Source: Secundilactobacillus silagincola
GTDB lineage: Bacteria; Bacillota; Bacilli; Lactobacillales; Lactobacillaceae
Reading direction: 5' to 3'
Length of the DNA: 64,000 nucleotides
Assembly (NCBI RefSeq): GCF_002583405.1
Contig: NZ_BCMJ01000005.1
Span: forward strand, 1 to 64,000
Below, piece by piece: positions 18,018 through 26,712 of the stretch. A program made the translations under genes and the position numbers. The notes beneath the pieces were generated by a model, which ran no database searches, was not told where the DNA came from, and saw only the letters and a list, made by a program, of their open reading frames with translations. The first letter of the stretch is position 1, and each line of letters begins with the position of its first letter.

Positions 18018-18909
18018 TCGCATGCGTCAACAATTTAAAACCGATGTTATGAGTGGCCACATTGTCCGAATGATGGTTGCGCCAGATGCCCTAGCTGCTA
18101 AAATTGCTCAATCTTGTGGCGCCAAAGCCGTCTTTAGCGCTGGTTATGCCACCAGCGCATCAGCCTTAGCCATGCCAGATCGTGGCATCAGCGACTTTGG
18201 CTTCGCCCTTGAGCGTTGCCGAGAAATTATTAACGCCGTCGACATTCCCGTTTTCGCCGACGCAGACACCGGCTACGGTGATTTAGATAACGTCAAACGA
18301 ACCGTGGAATGTTATGAAGCCATTGGTGCTGCCGGCATCTTCATTGAAGATCAAGTTTGGCCAAAACGTTGCGGTCACATGGATGGCAAAAAGGTGGAAC
18401 CGACTGAAGTACTTGAAGCTAAAATCAAAGCTGCCAAGGCTGCCCGAAAACACGATGATTTCTTGATCATGTCACGGACTGACGCTCGCGCCGTTTACGG
18501 GTTAGATGACGCTATTGAACGTAGCAGGCGCTACAAGGCAGCTGGCGCGGACCTGATCTTTATTGAAGCTCCACAAAGCAGTGAGGAATTGGAAAAAATC
18601 CACGAAGCCTTTCCTGATACGCCAATGATGGCCAACATGATCGAGGATGGCAAGACCCCGCTGACAAAAACGGAAGATCTGGAACGACTCGGTTTCAACA
18701 TCGTGGTTCACCCCAACGCTATGACGTACACGCAAACCTACGCCGAAGAGCAACTAGTTAAAACGTTGCAACGGGATGGCACCACTAAAGCTTACAAAGA
18801 TCACATGATCACTTTCCCCAAATTCAACGAGTTTGTTGGCTTAGATAAAGTCAATGCTAGAGACGCCATGTACGCACCAGAAAAGATGGCGCAATTCATG
18901 ACTGACTAA
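18004..18909 (+). CDS. isocitrate lyase/PEP mutase family lyase (methylisocitrate/dimethylmalate lyase-like)
   Basis: A 301-residue TIM-barrel enzyme of the ICL/PEP mutase superfamily. The metal site ADADTGYG (85-92), FIEDQ, the cysteine-containing catalytic loop PKRCGH (120-125), SRTDAR and IEAPQS are all intact. The Cys in the loop marks carbon-carbon lyases rather than phosphonate mutases, so a 2-methylisocitrate or 2,3-dimethylmalate type substrate, cleaved to pyruvate or similar plus a second acid, is likely. AAAGGAG precedes the ATG. It is cotranscribed with the degenerate paralogue and an MFS transporter under a T-box. Confidence 0.87.
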   Translation: MLKNDRMRQQFKTDVMSGHIVRMMVAPDALAAKIAQSCGAKAVFSAGYATSASALAMPDRGISDFGFALERCREIINAVDIPVFADADTGYGDLDNVKRTVECYEAIGAAGIFIEDQVWPKRCGHMDGKKVEPTEVLEAKIKAAKAARKHDDFLIMSRTDARAVYGLDDAIERSRRYKAAGADLIFIEAPQSSEELEKIHEAFPDTPMMANMIEDGKTPLTKTEDLERLGFNIVVHPNAMTYTQTYAEEQLVKTLQRDGTTKAYKDHMITFPKFNEFVGLDKVNARDAMYAPEKMAQFMTD

Positions 18910-18939
18910 CAGTATTCATAATAATAGGAGGAACCGCCA

Positions 18940-20232
18940 ATGGAAGCATCTGCAATGAATCTAGAAACCCAACTCAACACAGCAAAAGAAACCCCACTAT
19001 TCTATAAAGTTTTCGGTTTAGCGGGTGCCGGCATCATGTTAGATGCCGCCGACGTTTATATAGCAGGCGCGATTAACGGCGCCATTACCAGCTCCGGATT
19101 TGCGAGTATCCAACAGGGCTCGATGTTTCTCTCAAGCGGCTTTCTGGGTCTCTTCTTAGGATCCCTGCTGGCTGGTTATATCGGCGACTTTTACGGCCGG
19201 AAGAAGTCTTATCAATATAACCTCCTCTTATTTGGAGTTTTCACCCTACTTTCAACCTTTGCACCGAACATCATTATCCTGACCATTTTCCGTTTTCTAG
19301 CCGCAACTGGTCTGGGTGCAGAAATTGTTACCAGTTACGCCATCGTCAATGAATTCGCCCCGATCAAGCGCCGTGGTCACTGGTCAGGTATGACCGCCAT
19401 CGTTGCTAACAGTGGTGCCCCCATTACCCTGCTGATTGCCACCTTCATGATTCCAAAGTTTGGCTGGCGCTCGATGTTCTTATTAATCGGTATCCTCGCT
19501 TTGATCCTGTGGTTCGCCCGTCGTCATTTCCCCGAATCACCCCGTTGGTTACTTTCTAAAGGTCGCACCGAAGAAGCTAACGCCATCATCAAGCAACTCA
19601 CCACTCGCGGCTTGTACGAAGAAGGCGAGCTTCAAGATAAAAATGAAATCATTAGCCACATTAGTTTCGCAAAAGGGTTGTTCATTGCCATCATCGCCGT
19701 TAGTGCTACCCTACTTTGCCAATACACCTTTACCACTTGGGTACCAACTTTGCTCCTCAAACGAGGCATCAGTATCGTTAGTTCGATTGGCTTCTCAGCC
19801 ATCATGATGATTGGTGCGCCAATCGGCTCAGCCATCGGTGCAGGTTTAGTTGACCGTGCCGGTCGGAAAAAAGTTATCATTCCTGGTTTCATTGCCGTAG
19901 CTCTGTTAGGTATCGCTTACGCTTACGAAACCACCACTTTAGGCATTATCATCAACGGCTTCTTACTCACGGTGACCCTTTACATCCTGGTTGCAACCGT
20001 TGTTAGTATCTATACCAACGAATTGTTTGAAACCAGCCACCGGTTCCGTGGTGCCGGTATCGCTAATGGTATCTCAAAATTATTGAACGTTTTGATGCCA
20101 ACACTGGTTGCTTTCATCATCACCAGTTCATCACCCTCATTCTTGTACTATGGCATTGCAGCAATCGCGATTGTTGCAGCCATCATCATCGCCTTCTTTG
20201 GTCCAGAAACGGATCAAAAAGCGATCAAATAA
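18940..20232 (+). CDS. MFS transporter (metabolite:H+ symporter type)
   Basis: A 430-residue, twelve-helix major facilitator. Helix 1 carries the acidic DAAD motif of aromatic-acid/organic-acid proton symporters. The loop 2-3 motif GYIGDFYGRKK and the helix 4 motif FRFLAATGLGAE are typical, as is PESPRWLLSKGR after helix 6. AGGAGG lies eight bases before the ATG. It is the last gene of the T-box operon and presumably brings in the substrate of the lyase, or an organic acid linked to it. The substrate is unknown. Confidence 0.85.
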   Translation: MEASAMNLETQLNTAKETPLFYKVFGLAGAGIMLDAADVYIAGAINGAITSSGFASIQQGSMFLSSGFLGLFLGSLLAGYIGDFYGRKKSYQYNLLLFGVFTLLSTFAPNIIILTIFRFLAATGLGAEIVTSYAIVNEFAPIKRRGHWSGMTAIVANSGAPITLLIATFMIPKFGWRSMFLLIGILALILWFARRHFPESPRWLLSKGRTEEANAIIKQLTTRGLYEEGELQDKNEIISHISFAKGLFIAIIAVSATLLCQYTFTTWVPTLLLKRGISIVSSIGFSAIMMIGAPIGSAIGAGLVDRAGRKKVIIPGFIAVALLGIAYAYETTTLGIIINGFLLTVTLYILVATVVSIYTNELFETSHRFRGAGIANGISKLLNVLMPTLVAFIITSSSPSFLYYGIAAIAIVAAIIIAFFGPETDQKAIK

Positions 20233-20247
20233 TGAGTGATTACATTT

Positions 20248-20286
20248 AAAAAGCTGCATTCTCGATTGACGGGAATGCAGCTTTTT
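20248..20286. terminator. bidirectional terminator
   Basis: AAAAAGCTGCATTC and its complement with a 10-base loop and flanking A/T runs separate the convergent MFS gene and aspS. Confidence 0.9.
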
Positions 20287-20303
20287 AAGATTCAGACTAA
20301 AAT

Positions 20304-22103
20304 TTACTTATCTTCTTTGCCTTCATCGTCATCCTTAGTTACAAACAGACTCAAATCTTGTAATTGTCTGTCTGAAACCGTGGTCGGTGCTGAAGTCAAT
20401 GGTTCGATAGCCTTCGAGTTCTTAGGGAAGGCAATCACGTCTCGAATGTTACCGCGCTTAGCTAACAAGCGGGCAAAGCGATCCAAGCCGATAGCCAGAC
20501 CACCATGAGGCGGAAAACCGTAATCCAAGGCATTTAGCAGATAACCAAATTGGTCTTCTGCCCGTTCTTTAGTAAAGCCTAACGCCTTGAACATCTTCAT
20601 TTGCAGGTCACGGGTGTGAATACGGATTGAACCGCCACCTAATTCCAGACCGTTTAAGATAATGTCGTAACTTTGAGCATAGGCTTTGTGAGGATCTTCG
20701 CCTTCGTCCAAGTAATGTTCATCGCCAGCCTTTGGCATGGTGAATGGATGATGAGCTGGAACCCAACGCTTCAAGTCAACATCGTAGTCAAACAGTGGCC
20801 AGTTAACGACCCAGAGGAATGCAAACTTCGATTCGTCGATCAAGCCTAATTCGTTAGCAATGGTCCGACGTAAGTAATCCAAAGTTTGGGCAACTACACG
20901 GCTGGAATCACAAGCAAATAACAGCAAGTCGCCAGGTTTGGCACCAGTGCGTTCAGTAATTGCTTTGTATAATTCAGCGTTATCCTTGAAGAACTTGGCG
21001 ATTGGGCCAGTAAAGTTATCTTCAGTGACCTTCAACCAAGGTAATCCCTTGGCGCCAAAACGGTCGATATGTTCAACGAACTTATCGATATCCTTCCGAG
21101 AGTACTTATCAGCACCACCAGGAACGGCAATCGCCTTAACTTGGCCGCCATCTTTGAGGACGTTGTTGAAGACGTTAAAGCCTAGATCATCAACTAAGTC
21201 GCCCAAGTCTTTTAATTCCATGCCAAACCGGACATCTGGCTGGTCAGTCCCAAACCGGGCCATTGATTCGTCCCAATCTAAGCGATCAAATGGTAATTTA
21301 ACGTCAATACCCAAGGTTTCTTTCATAACCTTAGCAATCAAGCCTTCAGTCAGATCCTGAATTTCTTCAGCGTCCAAGAAAGAAGTCTCCATATCGATTT
21401 GGGTAAATTCTGGTTGACGGTCACCACGTAAATCTTCGTCACGGAAGCAACGCGCGATTTGGTAGTAACGGTCAAAGCCGGCACCCATCAGCAACTGCTT
21501 GAACAATTGTGGTGATTGTGGCAACGCGTAGAAGTGACCTGGGTAAACCCGTGAAGGTACCAGGTAATCCCGTGCGCCTTCTGGTGTTGACTTGGTCAAA
21601 TCAGGGGTTTCAATGTCGATGAAGCCTTGTGAGTCAAAGTAGCTGTGGACTGATTGGGTGATTCGGTTACGAATCATCAACCCACGCTGCATTTCTGGCC
21701 GACGCAAGTCTAAGTAACGGTACTTCAACCGCAGATCATCAGACACGTTGATATTATCTTGAATGTAAAATGGCGGGTTTTTAGCCTTGTTCAACAGGTT
21801 GATTTCTGAGACCCGCACTTCAATCTTACCCGTGCGCATCTTGTCGTTAACTTCGTGTTCAGCACGAGGAACCACGTGACCCTTAACTTCAATCACGTAT
21901 TCGTTCCGTAACTGATCAGCAACAGCCAGGGCATCCTTGTCGAATTCCTCGCTGAATACTAATTGAACGATCCCTTCACGATCCCGTAAATCAATAAAAA
22001 TCAAACCGCCTAAATCGCGGCGTTTTTGAACCCAGCCCTTTAAGACGACATCTTGATCAAGATATTTTTCGTCCACCAGACCGGCGTATGTTGTTCGCTT
22101 CAT
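20304..22103 (-). CDS. aspS: aspartyl-tRNA synthetase
   Basis: A class II synthetase of bacterial type, 599 residues. The N-terminal OB domain (1-105), the catalytic core with motif 2 ([18 protein letters not shown]), the GAD insertion domain and motif 3 ([13 protein letters not shown]) are in order. It lies 12 bases after hisS and shares its T-box. A C-terminal acidic tail ([10 protein letters not shown]) is not part of the core. Whether it is discriminating or also charges tRNA-Asn cannot be decided by eye. Confidence 0.97.
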   Translation of the reverse strand: MKRTTYAGLVDEKYLDQDVVLKGWVQKRRDLGGLIFIDLRDREGIVQLVFSEEFDKDALAVADQLRNEYVIEVKGHVVPRAEHEVNDKMRTGKIEVRVSEINLLNKAKNPPFYIQDNINVSDDLRLKYRYLDLRRPEMQRGLMIRNRITQSVHSYFDSQGFIDIETPDLTKSTPEGARDYLVPSRVYPGHFYALPQSPQLFKQLLMGAGFDRYYQIARCFRDEDLRGDRQPEFTQIDMETSFLDAEEIQDLTEGLIAKVMKETLGIDVKLPFDRLDWDESMARFGTDQPDVRFGMELKDLGDLVDDLGFNVFNNVLKDGGQVKAIAVPGGADKYSRKDIDKFVEHIDRFGAKGLPWLKVTEDNFTGPIAKFFKDNAELYKAITERTGAKPGDLLLFACDSSRVVAQTLDYLRRTIANELGLIDESKFAFLWVVNWPLFDYDVDLKRWVPAHHPFTMPKAGDEHYLDEGEDPHKAYAQSYDIILNGLELGGGSIRIHTRDLQMKMFKALGFTKERAEDQFGYLLNALDYGFPPHGGLAIGLDRFARLLAKRGNIRDVIAFPKNSKAIEPLTSAPTTVSDRQLQDLSLFVTKDDDEGKEDK

Positions 22104-22115
22104 CTTATTCTCCTC

Positions 22116-23402
22116 TTAATCAATATTTGAAATTACTTCAGCAAAATGAGTCATCACATCAGCCAATGGCGCTGTCACTTCATTACCAGAAGCCATGTTC
22201 TTCACGTGAATCGTTTTAGCAGCTAATTCAGCTTCACCAACGGTCAACGTGTAGGCTGCGCTTAAGCGGTCAGCCGTCTTGAACTGTGCCTTGGGCTTGC
22301 GAGCCAAGTAATCGCGATCAGCGGAATAATCCTGTGAACGCAATGCTTGAACCACTTGCAAGGTGGTGGCGTTAGCTTCATCACCAATACCGACCACGTA
22401 AGCATCTAAATGATGTTCTTCAGGGAACTGAACGCCTTCAGCTTCCATCAAAAGAATCAACCGTTCCATTCCTAGGCCAAAGCCAACACCAGAAACTTCT
22501 GGGCCACCCAATTCTTCAACCAAACCGTTGTAACGGCCACCGGCACAAACCGTGGTGTAACCGTGACCCAGCGCCTTAGAATCAACCATAAATTCAAAAA
22601 TGGTATGGTTGTAATAATCTAGGCCACGAACCATGGTTGAATCAACCACGTAGTCGATGCCTAAAGCAGTCAAAAGACTTTTCACTTGGTCAAAATGAGC
22701 TTGGGCAGCAGGTGTCAGGTAATCCAAAATTGATGGCGCATCCGCCACAAACTTCTTGTCCTTTTCATCCTTACTATCCAATACCCGCAGCGGGTTCTTG
22801 TGCAGCCGAACTTGAGAATCCTCGCTAAGTTCATCATAGTGCGGTTCCAGGTAATCGATCAGGGCCTGACGATAACTGTCGCGGGACTCCTTATCACCTA
22901 GCGTATTGATGGCTAGCCGTAAATTATCAATGCCAAAGTGCTTAAACAAGTCGCGACCCATGGCAATGACTTCCACGTCTAACGCGGGTTCATCGGAGCC
23001 AAATGCTTCCACCCCAATTTGGTGGAATTCCCGTTGCCGGCCGGACTGTGGCCGTTCATAACGATACATCTGACCCATGTAGTATGTCTTAAAAGGCTTT
23101 TGAACTTCCGGACCATAGAGCTTGTTTTCCACGAAGGCCCGAACAACACCGGCTGTGCCTTCTGGCCGCAAACTAATGTGCCGGTCACCCTTATCCTTAA
23201 AGTCATACATTTCTTTAGTAACGATATCTGAAGTGTCCCCAGAAGTTCTGGAAAATACTTCAAAATTTTCAAATAACGGCGTCCGAATTTCTTCGAACCG
23301 ATACTTCTTGAATACTTGACGCGCAACTGCCTCAACATACTGCCAGTGCTGACTCTCACCGGGTAAAATGTCCGCAGTGCCTTTTGGTCGCTGATAACGC
23401 AT
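22116..23402 (-). CDS. hisS: histidyl-tRNA synthetase
   Basis: A class II synthetase, 428 residues. Motif 1 region [10 protein letters not shown], motif 2 with [13 protein letters not shown] and [16 protein letters not shown], the His-A segment [12 protein letters not shown], and motif 3 [11 protein letters not shown] are all present. The C-terminal anticodon-binding domain follows. It is the first gene of hisS-aspS. The ATG has AGGAAG at suitable spacing, about 50 bases after the T-box terminator. Confidence 0.97.
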   Translation of the reverse strand: MRYQRPKGTADILPGESQHWQYVEAVARQVFKKYRFEEIRTPLFENFEVFSRTSGDTSDIVTKEMYDFKDKGDRHISLRPEGTAGVVRAFVENKLYGPEVQKPFKTYYMGQMYRYERPQSGRQREFHQIGVEAFGSDEPALDVEVIAMGRDLFKHFGIDNLRLAINTLGDKESRDSYRQALIDYLEPHYDELSEDSQVRLHKNPLRVLDSKDEKDKKFVADAPSILDYLTPAAQAHFDQVKSLLTALGIDYVVDSTMVRGLDYYNHTIFEFMVDSKALGHGYTTVCAGGRYNGLVEELGGPEVSGVGFGLGMERLILLMEAEGVQFPEEHHLDAYVVGIGDEANATTLQVVQALRSQDYSADRDYLARKPKAQFKTADRLSAAYTLTVGEAELAAKTIHVKNMASGNEVTAPLADVMTHFAEVISNID

Positions 23403-23449
23403 AGTATCTTCCTTTCCGATTTTCGTTGAAGTTAAAGGTGTAGAAAAAA

Positions 23450-23660
23450 ATAAAAAACACCCTTGTTTTCACAAGGGTGCTTCGCACGGTACCACCTTAA
23501 ATTAACTCATCCATAACGTTGGACACGAATAATCGCTTATTCACCTCAAAAGTGTCTTCAACTTCCCGCCTGCTGTATCTTTTCATCAACCAGATACTTT
23601 CTGAAAGTCACGGGTTATTTACTCATCTTTTTCATCGGTGTTTCATTTATTTAACTACCA
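23450..23660 (-). ncRNA. T-box leader of hisS-aspS with overlapping Asp/His specifier
   Basis: Read on the minus strand, stem I carries AGTA, a distal AGAAAG...TGGTTGATG region, then GAA-GACAC-TTTTGAGG. GAC (Asp) is in the usual position directly after GAA (23554-23556), and CAC (His) overlaps it by one base (23552-23554). The T-box AAGGTGGTACCGTGCG (23483-23498) and a terminator stem CACCCTTG/CAAGGGTG with T run follow. Together with both promoters it fills 23403-23769. Confidence 0.92.
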
Positions 23661-23663
23661 ATA

Positions 23664-23692
23664 AGACTACTCAGTTACCCGCTAAAAGTCAA
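23664..23692 (-). promoter_or_regulatory. candidate hisS-aspS promoter
   Basis: TTGACT (23687-23692), a 17-base spacer and a poor -10 TAGTCT (23664-23669) lie just upstream of stem I. The -35 is good and the -10 weak. Confidence 0.45.
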
Positions 23693-23734
23693 GGACGATT
23701 TGACCGGAGACTGTATCTTTAATCAAAAATATCC

Positions 23735-23740
23735 TATAAT
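23735..23740 (+). promoter_or_regulatory. -10 box of the amidase gene
   Basis: A perfect TATAAT lies about 30 bases upstream of the TTG start. No good -35 is seen at 17 bases. Confidence 0.5.
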
Positions 23741-23769
23741 TATAAGAAAAACTAATCGAGGAACTCAAT

Positions 23770-24618
23770 TTGAACTACCTTAAACAACACTGGCAGCAAA
23801 TCGTTATTTCGCTTGCAATTCTACTAACTCTTGGCATTGCCGTCTTTCAAACCGTCCGTCAAGACCGGTTAACGACACCAATCGCTAACATTAACGTGCG
23901 TACGGGTCCTAATATTAACTATCAAACAAAGGCCATTTTGAAAAAGGGACAGGCCGTTTACATCGTTCAGAAAAAGGACAACTGGTACAAGGTGCGCTAC
24001 AATGATCACCAATTTGGCTGGGTGGCCAGCTGGTTGATCAACCAATCGGGTAAAATTCAAACGGCAACTAACCTTTCTGAAGCTACGATCGTTTTAGACC
24101 CTGGTCATGGCGGTAGTGACTCCGGGGCGCTTTCAATCGATCAAAAACACGATGAGAAGACTTATACGCTGCAATTAGCCAAAAAAGTGCGTAACCAACT
24201 CACTGCTCGCGGCGCTCACGTAATCATGACACGAACCGGTGACCAAGACGTTTCACTGGGTGCACGACCAGAACTGGCAACGGATAATCACGCTGATGCC
24301 TTCATTAGCTTCCATTACGACTCCAGTCCCAGCAACAACCTAGGATCAGGATTTACAACCTACTACTATCATGCAAATACTTCTCTCAAGTTAGCCCGGA
24401 CGATCAACCAGCACCTCGTTGGTTTACCCATTGAAAATAAAGGTGTCGAAGTGGGTAACTTTGAAGTGATTCGCGACAATCTCCGTCCAGCGCTACTATT
24501 AGAGATGGGTTACATTAATACTGACAAAGATTTCAAAGCAATTGAAAGCCCAGCCTATCAAAACAAGGTCGCTAAAGATGTGACAAACGGTTTGAGTGCT
24601 TACTTCGAAACCAAATAA
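23770..24618 (+). CDS. N-acetylmuramoyl-L-alanine amidase with SH3 domain
   Basis: A 282-residue exported wall hydrolase. An N-terminal membrane anchor or signal (about 10-28) is followed by a bacterial SH3 domain (38-92; NVRTGPN, GWVASWL) and an Amidase_3 catalytic domain (105-280). Zinc ligands fit His113 in LDPGHGG, Glu129 and the His of SFHYDSS; the late Glu of LLEMGYI is catalytic. The TTG start has GAGGA seven bases upstream. It cuts the amide between muramic acid and L-Ala. It is followed by the kinase-like gene after 21 bases. Confidence 0.92.
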   Translation: MNYLKQHWQQIVISLAILLTLGIAVFQTVRQDRLTTPIANINVRTGPNINYQTKAILKKGQAVYIVQKKDNWYKVRYNDHQFGWVASWLINQSGKIQTATNLSEATIVLDPGHGGSDSGALSIDQKHDEKTYTLQLAKKVRNQLTARGAHVIMTRTGDQDVSLGARPELATDNHADAFISFHYDSSPSNNLGSGFTTYYYHANTSLKLARTINQHLVGLPIENKGVEVGNFEVIRDNLRPALLLEMGYINTDKDFKAIESPAYQNKVAKDVTNGLSAYFETK

Positions 24619-24639
24619 TTGACGAAAGGATGGATTATT

Positions 24640-25473
24640 ATGGATAATGAATGGCTTGAACAGCTACCGATAAAAGGAATTAAGAGCGTCACACCAGTCT
24701 CAGGTGGTGACATCAATCAGGCCTACCGATTAGAAACAGCGACCGACCCCTATTTCTTATTGGTACAGCCAAACCGTGAGCAGTCGTTCTATCAGCACGA
24801 AATCGAGGGGCTCAAGTTACTGGGTCAAGCCGCCCTGGTTCCAGAGGTCATCGCTTCTGGTCAAATCAATGGCGATGCCTACCTCATCCTATCATGGCTG
24901 GAAACTGGCACCGGTGATCAATATGACTTGGGTCAACTGGTTGCTCACGTCCATCAAATTCATAATGACCAGTTTGGCTTCGACCATGATGTTGACGGTA
25001 AATTACCTAAGATCAATACTTGGCAATCTAGCTGGGGTGACTTTTACGTTCATCAACGGTTAGAAGTGCTGGCTAAACGGGCCGCTGAACACGGCCTTTG
25101 GAACCAAAAAAGGCAGGACCACCTTCAGCGGCTCTGCCAGATTATTCTAGATTATTATCAAACTCACGAAACAGTGCCCAGTTTATTGCACGGCGATCTT
25201 TGGTTTGGCAACGTCATGTTTACTGCTGATGGCAAACCGGCTTTAATCGATCCCGATGTGCTTTACGGTGACCGCGAATTTGATTTAGCCATGACCACGG
25301 TTTTCGGTGGCTTTGATGACCGGTTCTACCAAGGCTACAACGATACCTATCCGTTGCAACCTGGTTTCCAGCAGCGATTACCGTGGTATCAGCTTTACTA
25401 CCTTATGGCCCACCTAAATTTATTTGGCGAAAGCTATGGCGGCTCAGTTGACCGGATTCTCAGCAATTACTGA
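24640..25473 (+). CDS. fructosamine kinase family protein
   Basis: A 277-residue aminoglycoside-phosphotransferase-fold kinase of the fructosamine/ketosamine kinase family (YniA-like), expected to phosphorylate glycated amines. The catalytic loop HGDLWFGN and the metal motif IDPDVLYGDREFDLAM are intact, and YGG...EIEGL-LL and QLVAHVH-IH match the family. I start at the ATG at 24640, with GAAAGGA nine bases upstream. It overlaps the convergent HAD gene by seven bases. Confidence 0.88.
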   Translation: MDNEWLEQLPIKGIKSVTPVSGGDINQAYRLETATDPYFLLVQPNREQSFYQHEIEGLKLLGQAALVPEVIASGQINGDAYLILSWLETGTGDQYDLGQLVAHVHQIHNDQFGFDHDVDGKLPKINTWQSSWGDFYVHQRLEVLAKRAAEHGLWNQKRQDHLQRLCQIILDYYQTHETVPSLLHGDLWFGNVMFTADGKPALIDPDVLYGDREFDLAMTTVFGGFDDRFYQGYNDTYPLQPGFQQRLPWYQLYYLMAHLNLFGESYGGSVDRILSNY

Positions 25474-26111
25474 AGCAGCGCATCCGTTAATCCAATCACA
25501 TTAGTCACGTTGATTTCAGGATGACTAGGCCCACCGTCAATGAGACGACCTGGGTCAAACAGGGCACCAGCAATACCGGCATTGTGTCCCGCATCAACGT
25601 CCAAAGTTCGATCGCCAATCATTATGGCCGACGCTTTCTGGACTTCATTACGTTTAATTAAAGCATTCAACGAAGCCGGATTCGGTTTCCGTGGAAAAGG
25701 CTGTTCACTGGTCACTTCATCAGCGAACAGTTTTTTAATCCCTGCAGATTGCAGCAACTGCATGGCACTTTGGTTACGATGAGTCAATAAATAATGTGTG
25801 CCACCCTCATCGGCAAGTCGCTGAAGCAAGGCCACCATCCCATCAAAAGGTTTAGCTTGCGCAATCCGTCCACGTTCATTTTGCCGGTAGTCATGTTCTA
25901 ACTGATCAGCCTTAATACTGAATTCAGCACTAAACTTTTGCAAAGCCGTCCCTAACGAATGCTGCCGCATGGTTTCGTAGATTTCCTGCTCGTCTAGTTC
26001 AATTTCAGAAACCTGCTGCTGGGTCAAGGCCGTCATGAAAGCTTGCACCATGATGGGATAAGTATCAAAAATGGTGCCGTCAAAGTCCCAGAAAAAAGCT
26101 TGATATTTCAT
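25467..26111 (-). CDS. HAD-superfamily hydrolase (phosphoglycolate phosphatase-like)
   Basis: A 214-residue HAD phosphatase. Motif I DFDGT has the nucleophile Asp9 and Asp11, with a helical cap at about 15-85. Motif II is LTHRNQ, the Lys is in FPRKPNP, and motif IV is GDRTLDVDAG. The substrate is unknown. It is 11 bases downstream of dtd and convergent with the kinase-like gene. Confidence 0.88.
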   Translation of the reverse strand: MKYQAFFWDFDGTIFDTYPIMVQAFMTALTQQQVSEIELDEQEIYETMRQHSLGTALQKFSAEFSIKADQLEHDYRQNERGRIAQAKPFDGMVALLQRLADEGGTHYLLTHRNQSAMQLLQSAGIKKLFADEVTSEQPFPRKPNPASLNALIKRNEVQKASAIMIGDRTLDVDAGHNAGIAGALFDPGRLIDGGPSHPEINVTNVIGLTDALLQ

Positions 26112-26122
26112 GCATACTCTCC

Positions 26123-26569
26123 TTATAGATCCGCGCTATCAAAAATGATTGTCACTGGCCCATCGTTGACTAGACTAACCTGCATATCCGCGCCAAATTC
26201 ACCCGTTTCCACGTGAATACCAGCGTTACGCAGCTTTTGGTTGAACCGTTCGTAAATTTGCTTAGCATGATCCGGAGCACCCGCCTTGGTAAAACTCGGC
26301 CGGTTGCCCTTTTTGGTGTCCGCATACAGCGTAAACTGAGAAACGGACAAAATAGCACCGCCAACATCTTGAATCGACAGGTTCATTTTGCCAGCACCAT
26401 CGGAAAACACCCGTAGTTTAGCAATCTTATGGACATAGTAATCGATTTCGTCTTCGCCGTCTGTGTCCGCTGCCCCAAATAACAACAAGTATCCCTGCTT
26501 AATTTGACCAACAACTTGTTCTTCAATGGCAACCTGCGCTGAGGTCACCCGTTGCAATACAATTCGCAA
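26123..26569 (-). CDS. dtd: D-aminoacyl-tRNA deacylase
   Basis: DTD hydrolyses D-amino acids, and mis-charged glycine, from tRNA. The two active-site motifs SQFTLYAD (about 77-84) and NRPSFTKA (about 89-96) and the Gly-cisPro end GPVTI are present. The 148-residue length is exact for the family. It follows rel, as is common in Firmicutes, though a 143-base spacer with a hairpin lies between. Confidence 0.96.
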   Translation of the reverse strand: MRIVLQRVTSAQVAIEEQVVGQIKQGYLLLFGAADTDGEDEIDYYVHKIAKLRVFSDGAGKMNLSIQDVGGAILSVSQFTLYADTKKGNRPSFTKAGAPDHAKQIYERFNQKLRNAGIHVETGEFGADMQVSLVNDGPVTIIFDSADL

Positions 26570-26589
26570 AATAAATTCTCCTTATGGAT

Positions 26590-26700
26590 AACAGGATTCC
26601 ACAAATTAAGACAAACCATTCTCGTTCTGAAGATTTTGACATCAGAACAAGATGACTTGCCTTAATTAAAATCCTTAATGGCTATCGATTTTTGCCACAG
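26590..26700. repeat. possible diverged copy D of the intergenic hairpin element
   Basis: GGATTCCACAAATTAAG resembles the left part of copy C (AGATTCCAGAATTTAAG). A core hairpin CATTCTCGTTCTGA / TCAGAACAAGATG follows, with outer TTAAG/CTTAA pairing. The outer ends are poorly conserved. It lies between rel and dtd. Confidence 0.35.
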
Positions 26701-26712
26701 TTTTTTCATTAA

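Noticed and set aside
18004-18909. Phosphoenolpyruvate mutase and a phosphonate pathway
   Set aside because: The catalytic loop is the Cys-containing KRCGH form of lyases, and no phosphonopyruvate decarboxylase or phosphonate gene is nearby.
20938-21360. 140-codon plus-strand ORF
   Set aside because: It lies wholly inside aspS on the opposite strand, and its composition follows the aspS codons.
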